From assembly GCA_037043015.1 (NCBI GenBank), contig CM073324.1, positions 22,026,097 to 22,090,096 of the forward strand: 64,000 nt of DNA, written 5' to 3'. The notes under the pieces were generated by a model. That model was given only the letters and a program-made list of their open reading frames with translations. It did not search any database and had not been told where the DNA came from. Shown here one piece after another: positions 47,631-58,725 of the stretch. A program made the position numbers and the translations under genes. Within the stretch, counting starts at the first letter, position 1. The number at the start of each line of letters is the position of its first letter. The DNA is from Bryum argenteum. Taxonomy: Eukaryota > Streptophyta > Bryopsida > Bryales > Bryaceae.

Positions 47631-49721
47631 ATGATGCCGCCCTTCGGGTCGCTGCTGGAGCCACCCACCAATTTTGGAGGCGGTCAAGGGAGTGCGTTTT
47701 ACGTGAAGCAAGAGCCGGGAGAAGGGCGGAAGGCGATAGGGATGGATACGCTCAAAGGCGTGTTGCAGCCGCAGCAGAGCGCGTTTTCGAGTTACAATCC
47801 GTCCTCGTCGTTGCGGAAGGCGGGGCACCAGCACGAGCCGTCGGCGTTTGGGCCGTTTTCGGGTGGTGGAAGTGGTGGTGGTGGTGGTGCGAGTAGTGAC
47901 GTCGCGGTGCCACTGTCGTGGCGGCCGCCGCCGCCGGCGCAATTGCACCAGTATTTGCAGCCATCGTCGTTTTCGGCGAAGGGGACCAATGTCGCGTTGT
48001 CGTCGGATGTGGGATCTAGTGGATTGGTGACGACGGGGATTCGCGACACGACGTCGGATGGGTTCGTGGCTGTGCAGTCGGTGAAATGCAAGCAGGAGTG
48101 TGACATAGCCAGTACGTCGTTCTCAGCGCCCCCGCTGACGCGGAAACGCTCACACTCGGAGTTGGCCGAGGAGGAGAGCTGCGACTCGGAGCTCGTGTTA
48201 GGGATTGGTAGCGGTAGTCGAATCATCAGCCGCGAGGGGAGCGAGTACAGGAATTCACGAGCGTCGTCACCCCGAAAGTCTCAGAAATGCGGAGAGTTTT
48301 TGTCTGCCGACTTGTGTTTGGCCCCGCCCGTGGAGTATTCAAGCTCGAGCGCACCTTCGGAGCACGCCAGCCCCACGGAGAGCCACCTCTCATTCCAGAA
48401 AGTCGCTTCAAGAATGGAGGGCGTGGTGGAGTCCGGATCCCGCGTGCGCCCGCTGCTCAATTTGGAAGTCATCAAGCGCGAGTGCGACGCCGTGGAGCGC
48501 GAGGACCACGACGAGTCTCACATCATTCAATCGTCACGCACCAACAACCACGAATTAGGCCTCTTCCCCGGCGTCTTCGCCACAGTTGACCTGCAGCGAC
48601 AAGGCAAGAAATCCGAGGCTTCCGGCTTACAGCTCGTCCACCTCCTCCTCGCCTGCGCCGATGCGATCTCCAAGAACAAGATCGAGGTCGCAGCGCAGAA
48701 ACTCGAAGAACTCTACTCCCACGCGTCGCTTTTCGGCGACTCCATGCAACGAATTGCCGCTTTTTTCACGGAAGGCCTGGCAGCCCGAATCGTCGGCAAG
48801 GAAAATCCCATGTACAAGAACCTCATGGTGCGATCGCGCCTCGACGACTACCTCTCAGCGTTCACGACACTCTACAAAGTTTGCCCGTATTTCCAATTCG
48901 GCCACTTCACCGCCAACCAAGCCATTCTCGAAGCAGTAGCAGACCAGCCCGTAGTGCACATCATCGACTTAGACCTGATGCAGGGTTTTCAATGGCCAGG
49001 ACTCATTCAATCCCTGTCCGAGCGCGACGAAGGCCCCCCGAAACTCAAGATCACGGGTATTGGCACGAGCTGCACTTCACTCCAAGACACAGGACGGCGA
49101 CTGGCGGCGTTCGCTGAGACCTACGGCGTACCATTCGAGTTTCACGCGGTGGTGGGCGAGTTGGAGGATCTCACACCAAGGGAGCTGGGAGTAATCTCCG
49201 GGGAAGCCGTGGCCGTGAACTGCGTGATGCAGCTACACCGACTGGGGCACGAGAAACTGAACCAATTCATAAGCGGCCTACGCACGCTCGGCCCCGTGAT
49301 GGTGACGCTCGTCGAGCAGGAAGCGAATCACAACACGAGCACATTCATGGGCAGATTCGTGGAGGCTCTTCACTACTACGCGGCGGTCTTCGACTCTCTC
49401 GACAGCTCCCTACCCCTGGCGAGCGAGGAGCGCGCGAAGATCGAGCAGCTCTACTTCGCCCAGCAGATCAAGAACATCGTGGCGTGCGAGGGCAGCGACC
49501 GCATCGAGCGTCACGAGACTCTCGACATTTGGCAGCAACGCATGGAACTCGCAGGCTTTCGTCAGTTGCCATTGAGCTCTCACGCCGTGACCCAAGCCAA
49601 GCTTCTGCTCTCACTTTCCCCCTGCGATGGCTACCGCCTCTCGCAGCAACCGGGCGGCAGCATCTCCCTCAACTGGCAGGACCGCAGCCTCCTCACAGCC
49701 TCCACTTGGGTTGTGCTCTAG
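47631..49721 (+). CDS. GRAS-domain transcription regulator (intronless)
   Basis: A single-exon gene of 696 residues from ATG 47631 to TAG 49719-49721. The GRAS domain covers residues 332-696 in the usual order: first leucine heptad (GLQLVHLLLACADAI), VHIID motif as VVHIIDLDLMQGFQWPGL (442-446 core), second heptad region, PFYRE region starting PFEFHAV (501), RFVEALHYYAAVFDSL, and a C-terminal SAW motif ending LLTASTW. The N-terminus is long, disordered and rich in Ser and Gly, with a Gly run near residue 80, a basic RKR cluster (171-173) and two SUMO-consensus sites (VKQE 25-28, IKRE 281-284). There is no DELLA motif. GRAS proteins act in the nucleus with other factors. The domain resembles the SCR/SCL3/DELLA/RAM1 group; exact subfamily is unresolved. 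Codon third positions are GC-rich, unlike the flanks. Confidence 0.95.
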   Translation: MMPPFGSLLEPPTNFGGGQGSAFYVKQEPGEGRKAIGMDTLKGVLQPQQSAFSSYNPSSSLRKAGHQHEPSAFGPFSGGGSGGGGGASSDVAVPLSWRPPPPAQLHQYLQPSSFSAKGTNVALSSDVGSSGLVTTGIRDTTSDGFVAVQSVKCKQECDIASTSFSAPPLTRKRSHSELAEEESCDSELVLGIGSGSRIISREGSEYRNSRASSPRKSQKCGEFLSADLCLAPPVEYSSSSAPSEHASPTESHLSFQKVASRMEGVVESGSRVRPLLNLEVIKRECDAVEREDHDESHIIQSSRTNNHELGLFPGVFATVDLQRQGKKSEASGLQLVHLLLACADAISKNKIEVAAQKLEELYSHASLFGDSMQRIAAFFTEGLAARIVGKENPMYKNLMVRSRLDDYLSAFTTLYKVCPYFQFGHFTANQAILEAVADQPVVHIIDLDLMQGFQWPGLIQSLSERDEGPPKLKITGIGTSCTSLQDTGRRLAAFAETYGVPFEFHAVVGELEDLTPRELGVISGEAVAVNCVMQLHRLGHEKLNQFISGLRTLGPVMVTLVEQEANHNTSTFMGRFVEALHYYAAVFDSLDSSLPLASEERAKIEQLYFAQQIKNIVACEGSDRIERHETLDIWQQRMELAGFRQLPLSSHAVTQAKLLLSLSPCDGYRLSQQPGGSISLNWQDRSLLTASTWVVL

Positions 49722-50395
49722 AGCGACTACTCATTTTCTCTACTACTTTTCTAGGAATTTTATGGAGACGGCCCCGATGCAAGTGTGATCCCCAAGCTAT
49801 GGTCGTCTGCTCACTCTCTCGTGTGTGATTCTCATCACACCATAGCTTTTAGCAGAGCTCCATAGCTTGCAGGATCGACATCATTGCGAGTGGAGGCACC
49901 GGACATCATCATCATCATCATCAAGAAATATTCAACGTGGTTAGCATCTTCCGACGCTTCCACACATCATGCAACAAAAATTACTACTACGACGACTACT
50001 ACGACTATACTACGACATGGAGGCTTCTCGACTGCGATGGGATTCCTTCATCGACTACTTTTTTGCTGCTATTAGTCTCATATACTCATATGAACAAAAA
50101 ACACTTATCATCACCACCAGCTAGGGTCATTTTTTTTGGATTTTCGCGAAGTGTAAAGAGAGAAGGACAACGATTGGCATGAGACCCATTTGTAAGGTAG
50201 AACGACAACAACGACGACGACGACTTACTCGGAGATTGTAGCTGTACAGCATGCTTGTGAGCCTGGAATTCATCTCGGCCCGAGACACAACATACAGAGC
50301 TTGATATTCCATAGCTTTGATCAAACACTTTCTTTTTTTTTTCTTCACTTTCTTTTTTCACCGATGACAATTCTTTGCGATCCACACTTTTAATA
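49722..50395 (+). other. GRAS 3' UTR and downstream flank
   Basis: Triplet-rich sequence (ATC repeats at 49907-49922, ACG/ACT repeats at 49985-50015). No gene. A clear poly(A) signal was not identified. Confidence 0.4.
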
Positions 50396-50900
50396 AGAGA
50401 CTATGCCCACTTCTATAGTCCTTTTTGAACTCACTCCCATCTGCTGCTCCTCCTCCCCTTCTGAATGTTCTCTGTCACAACCCCCTGCCTTCTTTCCTCT
50501 CCTTCGAGTTCCGTGAGCTCCAACATACCGTATTCCATCCACTTTTTTTCCTCGATAGCATTCTTGGTGATGAGACTATGCCACTTCTCTAATCCTTTTT
50601 GCACTACCTGCTGTTGTTGGAAGCTTCTGAATGTCACGACGCCCCTGGCTTGTTTCGTCTTCTTCGTTGCCCGCGACAACATATTCCACATTTTTCCTAT
50701 CCACTTTTGATACGAGAGCATGCCGCTCCCCATCCATTACCTGCTGTTGCTGGATTGGAAGCTTGCTGCTGCTGCTGCTGCTGCTGTCGTTGGTAGTAGC
50801 TCCAGGGTGGAAGGTTCTGAAAGTTGTCATGACTGGCTGGCTGGCTGGCGAGTTTTCGTCTTCTTCTTCGAGTTGCGTGAGTTGTTGTTGTTTGTGATGG
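50396..50900. repeat. Three degenerate tandem copies, about 140-180 bp, downstream of GRAS
   Basis: The phrase order (ACTATGCC/CATGCCGCT, ACCTGCTGTTG, GAAGCTTCTGAATGTC, CGTCTTCTTCGTTG) recurs in blocks starting near 50396, 50573 and 50717. CTG and TTG microsatellites are embedded. A 223-codon minus-strand frame (50576-51247) rich in Gln and Ser crosses it; it has no domain and is not called as a gene. Confidence 0.6.
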
Positions 50901-51956
50901 AAGGTAGTGCAGTGAGTGGCAGTCAGGGGAGGTCTGATCCAGCTACCGGTAAGTAAGGTAAGGTAAGGTAATGGTACATGGCTGTGATTCGGCCGGGGTG
51001 GGAAGGGAAAGTCAAATCGGGGTGTCTGGCACTGGCTCCACATGAATCTACGCGCTCTGATTGTTGTTGTCCTTGCTGGGAGGGCCGAGGCCGAGTACAA
51101 ACAGCAACCAACAGCAATTTTGGTGTCAGTGAGATGCTGCTGCTGCTGCTCCTGCTGCTGCTGTAACGTTTCTGGAAGCCGTGACGTCTCTTCTTCCTCG
51201 TCCTCCTTCATCCTGCCTCTCCCCCATTTGGCGAGCGACGTGGGCAATAGTGACCAACCATAACCTACAGCCAGCAGCTTTTGATTGTTCTTCTTTTTAC
51301 CCCAGTAAGTTACTTTTGTGCTGTTCCTCGAGCCTGTGCATGCTCCCCTATTTCATTGACAATTCCAATGTTGCTTGCATGCGTAGCAGTGGAATCATGC
51401 CCTTTGTTTTCTGACTTTGTTGCTCAATCTTACTATTTTATCATTGGTTCACTGTTTTGAGTCTGTTTTTCATGGTGTGATGCATTGCTCCAAACAATAC
51501 AGTACTTCATTTACTGCAGTAAAAATTTTGATCGTGGTCAGTATGTCAAATCTTCAGTGCAAAATATCATTTAGTCTTGTCGCATTGAAGATGGAGTTTA
51601 CTACAAACATTATGAAGAATGGGCACTATGAAAATTGTGAGCATGTCCCATCCTTGTGATGAGATCATACTCTTTAAGTGCTACTACAGTAATTTCTTGA
51701 TTGGAAAGTTAGGTGTCTTAGTGATTATTCATAACTTGGAGGACTTTCTGGACTTGGCTAGCATCACCCTCTGCCATTTTGGTAATAAGATGAATGTGCT
51801 TCCGACCAATTTTGGTTTGAATTTCACCAAAGTGGACATGTCAAAGTTACAAGAACAAAAAAGAAAAAAGAAAAAGTGAAAGTTTGATTGTGCCCCCATT
51901 CAAACCAAAATTCTGCCGTGATAAGGTCAAGAATTGTTCAATCGTTGAACATTTCA
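50901..51956. other. Gene-free stretch
   Basis: Includes GCTGCT microsatellite sequence at 51134-51160 and then AT-rich DNA. No gene. Confidence 0.4.
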
Positions 51957-52130
51957 AAGCATGTCAAAGACACTTTAGAGGCCTTGTCCACGGAAAAGGA
52001 TTCAAGTCTCAAAGAATAGCACTAAAAAGAAACAAGGTCGAGAATCATGTCACAGACACTTAGAGGCCTTAGCCAACTGAAAAGGGTTCAAGTCTCAAAG
52101 AATAGCACTAAAAGAAACATAGTGTCCAAG
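51957..52130. repeat. Tandem duplication, about 87-bp unit
   Basis: CATGTCAMAGACACTT, AGAGGCCTT and TCAAGTCTCAAAGAATAGCA occur twice in order. Confidence 0.8.
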
Positions 52131-53059
52131 AATCTTCATTGTTATATTCTGCAAGAGATATTTCCCATGAATTTTCTTGTACAAGAGAGTTGTGGAGATG
52201 ATGGTGAACAAATTATTAGTTGGAGATTTTCTTAATGTATTAGATTTATGAAAAGCATTTCCACTCCAAAGTGAAATAAATGAAATTCCACATATTTTTA
52301 TAAGAAATATTGCATCATGATCCCCTAGTGGGCGAGGCCTTATTACTCAAAGTACAATCCACAAGATCTCTAAAATTTCTAATATGATATTGTACACTTA
52401 AGATCTAAATAGCCCGTTATTATTTACATTTACGTCAATTTGAAAAACATATGTTCGTGAATCATAATTTGGCTAGGAGATATTGTGTCACATCCCATTC
52501 CAAAGGATGTTTGAACACCATGGTGAGCCTAGAGGACCCATGGTTGACGTCCCGGGCTTGGCAAGAGATAAGGTGAAGTGACCAAGGAGAGTTCCGAGCA
52601 AACAACACGCAATGACGTCGTGCTTGGGACAAACTTGGTGGTGTGCCTTACAGGGTTGGAAACCTTGTTTGAGCATGCACCCGTGAGAACCATTTCTGCC
52701 TTTTATGCCAGACAAAGAATATTATTTGGTACCTCACCGAATTTTTAGGAACTTTTGGGTGCAACAAATAAATGATAAGGAACTCCCTTGGCTTACTTTT
52801 GTACTCTTTGAGTGTGATAAAAAGTTTGTTTTGTGATAAAGTAAAGCTATATATATCTAATTTAATTAGTTAATTAATTAACTAATTTATTTTTTTAGTT
52901 TTTATATTCAATATGATGTCAACAAACAAGTGAGATTCCTCTCATATACAAAATAAAATAAAATGTCTTGTTGCATACAAAAGAATTTTTTTCTCATACA
53001 CTAAAATAGATTTGTCTTGTTGTACAAAAGTAGAAGAACACTAGATTCGTAAGGGTTAT
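52131..53059. other. Gene-free stretch
   Basis: 52200-52400 resembles the 10590-10740 part of a TTAA-flanked element. 52490-52700 is GC-richer and of unknown origin. No gene. Confidence 0.4.
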
Positions 53060-54145
53060 GTGAGTAAAGTGTCCGTTTGACCTACCCTTCATGATATGAA
53101 GACATAACGACAATGGATCTTGTTATACGACAGAAAAGATTTTACTTCTTTTATATCATGACAAAAGAACTGTATAAGAGACGAACAGTCAAACATGAGA
53201 TTAAGACATTTGTCTGATTGAATATAAAAATGAATCTCTTCCTTTTCAATATAATTACAAATAGATTGCATAGAAGTGACAAGGGAAGCAACAAATATTT
53301 TTTGGTATATACAGATAGAGACATTTTTCACGTTGCATATTCAGGGGAAGCAACAGGAGATTCTCTTTGTACAATGGTACATAGAGAAAGACAATGATCA
53401 TATTGAAAAGGAACGTATTTCTTTTCAAAATGATTACAAATAGATTGCATAGAAATGACACGGAAAGCACCAGTGGAAGAAGCACCAGATATTTTTTGGT
53501 TTTACATGGAGAGAGACATTTTTTTGTTGCATATTTAAGGGAAGCAACACGAGATTCTCTCAATCCTATACACAGAGGAAGACAATGATTCTATCGAAAA
53601 GGAACATATTTCTTTTCAAGAATGATTACAATTGGATTGCGTAGAAGTGACAAAGGAAGCACCAAGGGAAGAAGCACTAGTAATATTTGGTTTACACAAA
53701 GAGAGACAATTTTCTTGTTGCATATTCAGGAGAAGCAACACAAGATTCTTTCTATCGTACACACAGAGGAAGACACTGATACTACTGAAAAGGAACATAT
53801 TTCTTCTCAAAATGATTACAATTGGATTGCATAGAAGTGAAAGGGGAAGCACCAAGGGAAGAAGCACTAGTACTTTTTGGTTCATAGAGAGAGAGACATT
53901 TTTCTCATTTCATATTCAAGAGAAGCAACACAAGATTCTCTCTATCGTACATAGAAGAAGAAGACAATGATCGCGACAAAAAGGAACGTATTTCTTTACA
54001 GAATGATTACAATTGGATTGCATAGAAGTGACAGGGAAGCAAGCAACAGGGGAAGAAGCACAAATATTTTTTGGTTTACACAGAGAAAAACAATGTTCTT
54101 GATGCATATCAGGGGAAGCAATACGAGATTCTCTCTGTAGTACAG
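53060..54145. repeat. Satellite-like array, about 192-bp monomers
   Basis: The landmark GAAAAGGAACRTATTTCTTT recurs near 53406, 53599 and 53791, and a decayed form near 53983, so the period is about 192 bp. Each unit also carries GATTACAATTGGATTGC and GGAAGAAGCA. A further partial unit at 54480-54570 lies beyond a 340-bp unrelated segment. Confidence 0.8.
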
Positions 54146-55418
54146 AGCAACAACATTAATTAATCAACATATGGCCTTTCTTGCCACATGGACACCTTAA
54201 GGGGGTGCCACATGGACCCGTGGGTGCGATTTATTTTGTAATTTTTTTTTTTTTTTTTTTTAAAAAAAGTGTAGCCCCGAGCCCTCTTGTAGTTTCTCAC
54301 GGGAGGAAGAGCCACAAATGATATGGGTTAAACCGCTCGCCCAAGACTCCCCTCTTCCAAGACCCCTGCCCCAAGATCCCTCGCCCCAAGACCCCATGCC
54401 CCCAAGACTCTCCAGCTGGACCCCTTCCAAACCCCTCCGCATTTTAAGGCGGGATTTGCAGCCCGCATTCCACGGCATTAGTGAGATTTTGAGAGATGGT
54501 ACAGAGAGAAAGGTAGTCATCATATTGAAAAGGAACCTATTTCTTTTCAAAATGATTTCCATATAATTGCAAATTAAGGCCAAAAAGACAAGTGAGAGGG
54601 GATTTTGTTGGTCAAATTGAAATACCTTCTTAGGTATGAATGTCCAGTGATGTAAGTTAGAGATGAAAAGACATTTTATTTCTTTTCAATAAGATTGATA
54701 AATTTTTTCATAAGATTTCAACAAACATTTGAAACGAGATTTATTTTGTTATACACTAAAATTGAAGATTTGTGTAGACAAATCTTTTACATGATCACAA
54801 AATAACTGTAAGAGAGATCGAGAGACAAGCAACATGAGATTCTTTTTGTTGTATGGAGAGAAGACATTTGTCTTCTTGTATACTAAAATGAGATCCGTTT
54901 CTTTTTCAATTAGTTCAAAATCGCATGCTTAAAGGCCAACAAACAAGTGACATGGAATTTTGTTGGTGAGGTAGCATAATTTCATGAGGCATGATTATAT
55001 GACTATCTGATAAAATACGTGTGACAAATAATATATGACGTATGCGCAATTTTCAAGAAAAGTCTTGGTGATGTGTATTGGTTGGTGATAAATACACAAT
55101 GTCGTGCCTTTAGTTACCTATTGATTTAATACTACTAGGATATCGACCAAATTGACAACGGATAATTGTGAGTGTTGTCTCATTTTTAAACTCAAATAAT
55201 AGCCTTGCAATAGTGAAAAATTCCCAAATTTTTATTAAGGAAAATATTCCAAAGCTAAATTTTTTGCAATGAAATGCATGCAATGTCTTCAACATATAAA
55301 AATGAGAATGTAAGTGCACTGGCTGTGGCTGCTACAAAACCAATGCTTTTAGATGGAATGAATCAAATGGAGCCTTGGTTGTCGGAAGGAATTTACAAGC
55401 ATTGGCGAGAATGTTCTT
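54146..55418. other. Segment interrupting the array, then AT-rich DNA
   Basis: 54146-54480 holds a poly(T) run (54241-54260) and C-rich repeats of CCCCAAGACYC, unlike the array on both sides, so it is probably an insertion. 54600-55418 has no gene. Confidence 0.4.
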
Positions 55419-55422
55419 TTAA

Positions 55423-55784
55423 CCCTTAAACGCCCATGGGGTCCAAAACGGGTAGCCCAAAATTGGATCACAGCATCGTTTGGACTTGGGCATCATGAAT
55501 AGTGCACTTTTTGAACTTGGGCATCATGAATGGACCAATCAATGATGAACTTGCAACCTCCTACAAGGTTATGTACAACCCCAACCTCGCTACCACAATC
55601 CTTTCAAAGCACAAAATCACTCATACAAATTGTGATTTGAATTGTAAAATTTCACTTTTTGAATGCATCACAAGAAGGTGACCAATTTGACATCAAAATA
55701 TAAGTGAAAAGTTGAGTACAGTGAGAGCTACAGAGAAGATTCTGTTGGAAGGTGACCCCTCGGGTCACCTTGGGCTCTTAAGGG
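55423..55784. mobile_element. TTAA-flanked element, family 3, inverted copy (362 bp)
   Basis: Begins CCCTTAAACGCCCATGGGG and ends GGGCTCTTAAGGG, with TTAA at 55419-55422 and 55785-55788. Its interior matches 44193-44574 on the opposite strand. Confidence 0.7.
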
Positions 55785-55788
55785 TTAA

Positions 55789-57125
55789 AGTATAGGCACC
55801 TCTTGTTCTTGAAATTCATTTTCTACCATGCAATTACTTCCATGTCATAGTTACATGCACATGATTATTGTGCACACAAAATGTTTGTATTTGACAACAA
55901 CACTTGCTCAGAAGTTGTATGTCTAAGTGGTCCTTTGTCATAAATCTAGGTTCCCTACGCCGGGATCGGTTGATTACTACCACTCTATTCCCGATTCCTC
56001 GTGTATAGTCTGAAGCTCAATCGTACAACGCCCCCATTCGTCACGTTTTGTGCAATTTTCTACAACATCTCTACTTTTGTCGTCGTATCAAGGCTCCTCG
56101 GCCAAGGGCCCATGGACCTTTGAAGGTTAAGGTTACATTGGCTAATGAGCAAAATATTGAAAAGAAATTATATATTATTTCTTGTTCTACATTAATCTAC
56201 TAGATTTATGACGAATACTAAACGAAGGTATTTGTTTTACCACCTTGGCAATGATAGGGGTACATGTCAACCTGCTCATCTATACTTTAAAGATAAAATC
56301 TCCAATAGACTCCTTGTAGCATGTTAGCCAATATGTCCACTTCTACTTTTGGAAGCTATGACGATTCTAATGGCAAACTTAGGCAAGATAATTGGCTTTA
56401 ATTCTAGGAAGCAAATTAGAAGATACTATGTCAATTTAAAGCGCAAGAACAATCTATGACCTCAGATTTCGCTCAAAAGAATGGAGTAAGGAAGACATAC
56501 TTTCTATAACCCATTTTTAAAACTATACTATACATAGGTACCAAATTATCATCTAGCAGCAATGGACCCATATTTTGTATTATATTTGATTTGCTGCAGT
56601 TACTTGGTGCACAATGTACAAGTTGTTTTAGGTGGCCTTGGCATTCTTGGACTCTCGCAAAATCAACAGCATAATGTGGCTAACTATTGGAAAAATGTAG
56701 ACGACCTATCTATTGAGGCGTGGCGACGACGAATTGGTAAGAGAAGTGTTTATAGGCAGTTAACAGATATACCCACCATTACACCCCCCTGTAATGAGTA
56801 TAGGGGGCTGATGTAAAAAACCACTGTCACAAGACATCATAATACTCCCATGATCCTCATATGATATTCAATAAAATAGCTTGATTCTCGAAAATCGGAA
56901 GCCTAATAACCTAGTAATGACCTCTGCGGATTACAACAATGACCACCGCATATGAAGAGTGATAAAGCTTGGCATATAAAGAGAAGTGCACAACATGCTA
57001 TCGGGTTTGATATTGCACAACAAGGTTCGCAAGATGGCAAGAGCATTTAGCCATGCTTGATGAAGTGGTGATAGGTAGAAAAGAAGCGTAAGGCCAGTAA
57101 TACATTAATATTATATTATACAGTA
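55789..57125. other. Gene-free stretch
   Basis: No gene. 56095-56135 (GGACCTTTGAAGGTTAAGG) may be an isolated end of the TTAA family. An 84-codon frame at 56562-56816 has no recognised domain. Confidence 0.4.
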
Positions 57126-57231
57126 ACTAGTAAGGTTCTCGTCGTAAGGGAGATCTTTATATAGTACTCTTAAAAAAGCATCTCGAACCTATCATTTTCT
57201 CAAACAACATCATGTGTTCATTCTTTTTATA

Positions 57232-57264
<33 letters not shown>

Positions 57265-57830
57265 CCCCCTCTCTTACATAATCCAAAAAACAAAAAAGAA
57301 GGTAGGTAGGTCAGTTGGTAGGTTGGTAGGTTTGTATGTTGGTAGGTTGGTACGTTGGTGGGTAGGAAGGATTGCCATACAATATTTTATTATATACTAG
57401 CAATGTACCTGTCGTCCCGACAGGAAAGCTCTTTATATGGTACTTTTATAGAATTATCCTGTGTCTACCATTTCCTCATATTATGTTTATTATTTTTATA
57501 TAGTAAAATTCCCCGTCGTTCCGACGGAGAAGCACTTTATATGGTATTTAAAAAAAGTATCTCGTGTCTACCATTCCATAATAATTTTATATATGCCCGT
57601 GTTTTTTTTAAAATGAAATAAAATATAATTTTAATTTAATTCAATTTAATTTACATAATCCAAAAAACATAAAAGAAGATAGGTAGATAGGTTGGTTGGT
57701 AAGTTTGTAAGATGGTAGGTTGGTACGTTGGGTAGGAAGGTCTGGTGGGTAGGAAGGTGTGGTGAATAGGAAGGTTTGGTGGGTAGGTAGGTCTGGTAGG
57801 TAGAAAGGATCGCCGAACAGTATCATGTTA
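57126..57830. repeat. Duplicated block with TTGGTAGG minisatellites
   Basis: 57126-57400 and 57505-57830 share the order: hairpin-like GTCGTNCCGACGG/AAGC start, CTTTATATGGTAC, ACATAATCCAAAAAAC, then GGTTGGTAGG-type minisatellite and GGAAGGATYGCC. A third partial start sits at 57397-57500 (CCTGTCGTCCCGACAGG is a perfect hairpin). Confidence 0.6.
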
Positions 57831-58725
57831 TAGAAGTAGATATATATTTCCAAAAGGGTAGCATTTCATGGGCCTCGAAAATAGTGGCCTCGTATCAGCA
57901 GATGTGTTGTCTTCTGCACTAATGGTGCTTGTTTCCTGAATCCACCAACAGAGATTTGTCTTTTTCTGCCATGATAGCTTGCAATAATTTCTCCAATTTA
58001 GGGACAATAATGCCAAGGGCTTCAATATACCACCTTCCTTCTTCTGTGTACTAGCTTTCTATAATTCAGACACTTTTCTACTTGTGTGTGTTCATTGTAC
58101 CAACGGGAGTCATACACACATTTGAACACGCGCTCTGTACATGTCTGTTTGTCTCCCCCATATGGAAAAGACTTAATCACTTCTTGCAAATAACTAGAGC
58201 TCCTTCCAACACATTAAGTTGGGCCTTAGTCTTGTTTGGTGATCTAGAGCCGGGCCTTAGTCTTGTTTGGTGATCTAGAGCTACCCGCGCCTCCACTAGC
58301 CGCTGCTAGCATAGACAAAGATGAAGCCGTGTTCAACAACATAGCATGAGCAACTCCAAAAACACCTTGGTATACAATTCAATATACTTTGTTGTGATCA
58401 TTCTAAGGCCAATATACTAGTAGAAAAGCATGTCCTCGATTACTCAATGTCATTGACTAAGAGTATCCTCAATAAATGAAAATTAATCATAAAATAATAC
58501 ATTTAGTTACCGTCATTGGGTAATTAAGGACTTGTATTTCTACTAGTGACATTGTGACTATGATCTCAATGCGCACATGTTAATCTTAGTAGAGCTTTAT
58601 TCTGCTTACAAGAAATTATTGAAATTATTGTACAGGCTTCTAAGTATAGAAACATGTATTGAATTTGGAGTACTTGCCTTATGAATTCAACAAATGTTAC
58701 TTGTTTACAAGGATAGAATGATGTA
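57831..58725. other. Gene-free stretch with a 31-bp duplication
   Basis: At 58221-58281 the unit GGGCCTTAGTCTTGTTTGG (31 bp in full) occurs twice in a row. No gene. Confidence 0.45.

Noticed and set aside
50576..51247. 223-codon minus-strand frame as a gene
   Set aside because: Composition is explained by triplet repeats, and it lies in degenerate tandem copies read in shifting frames.
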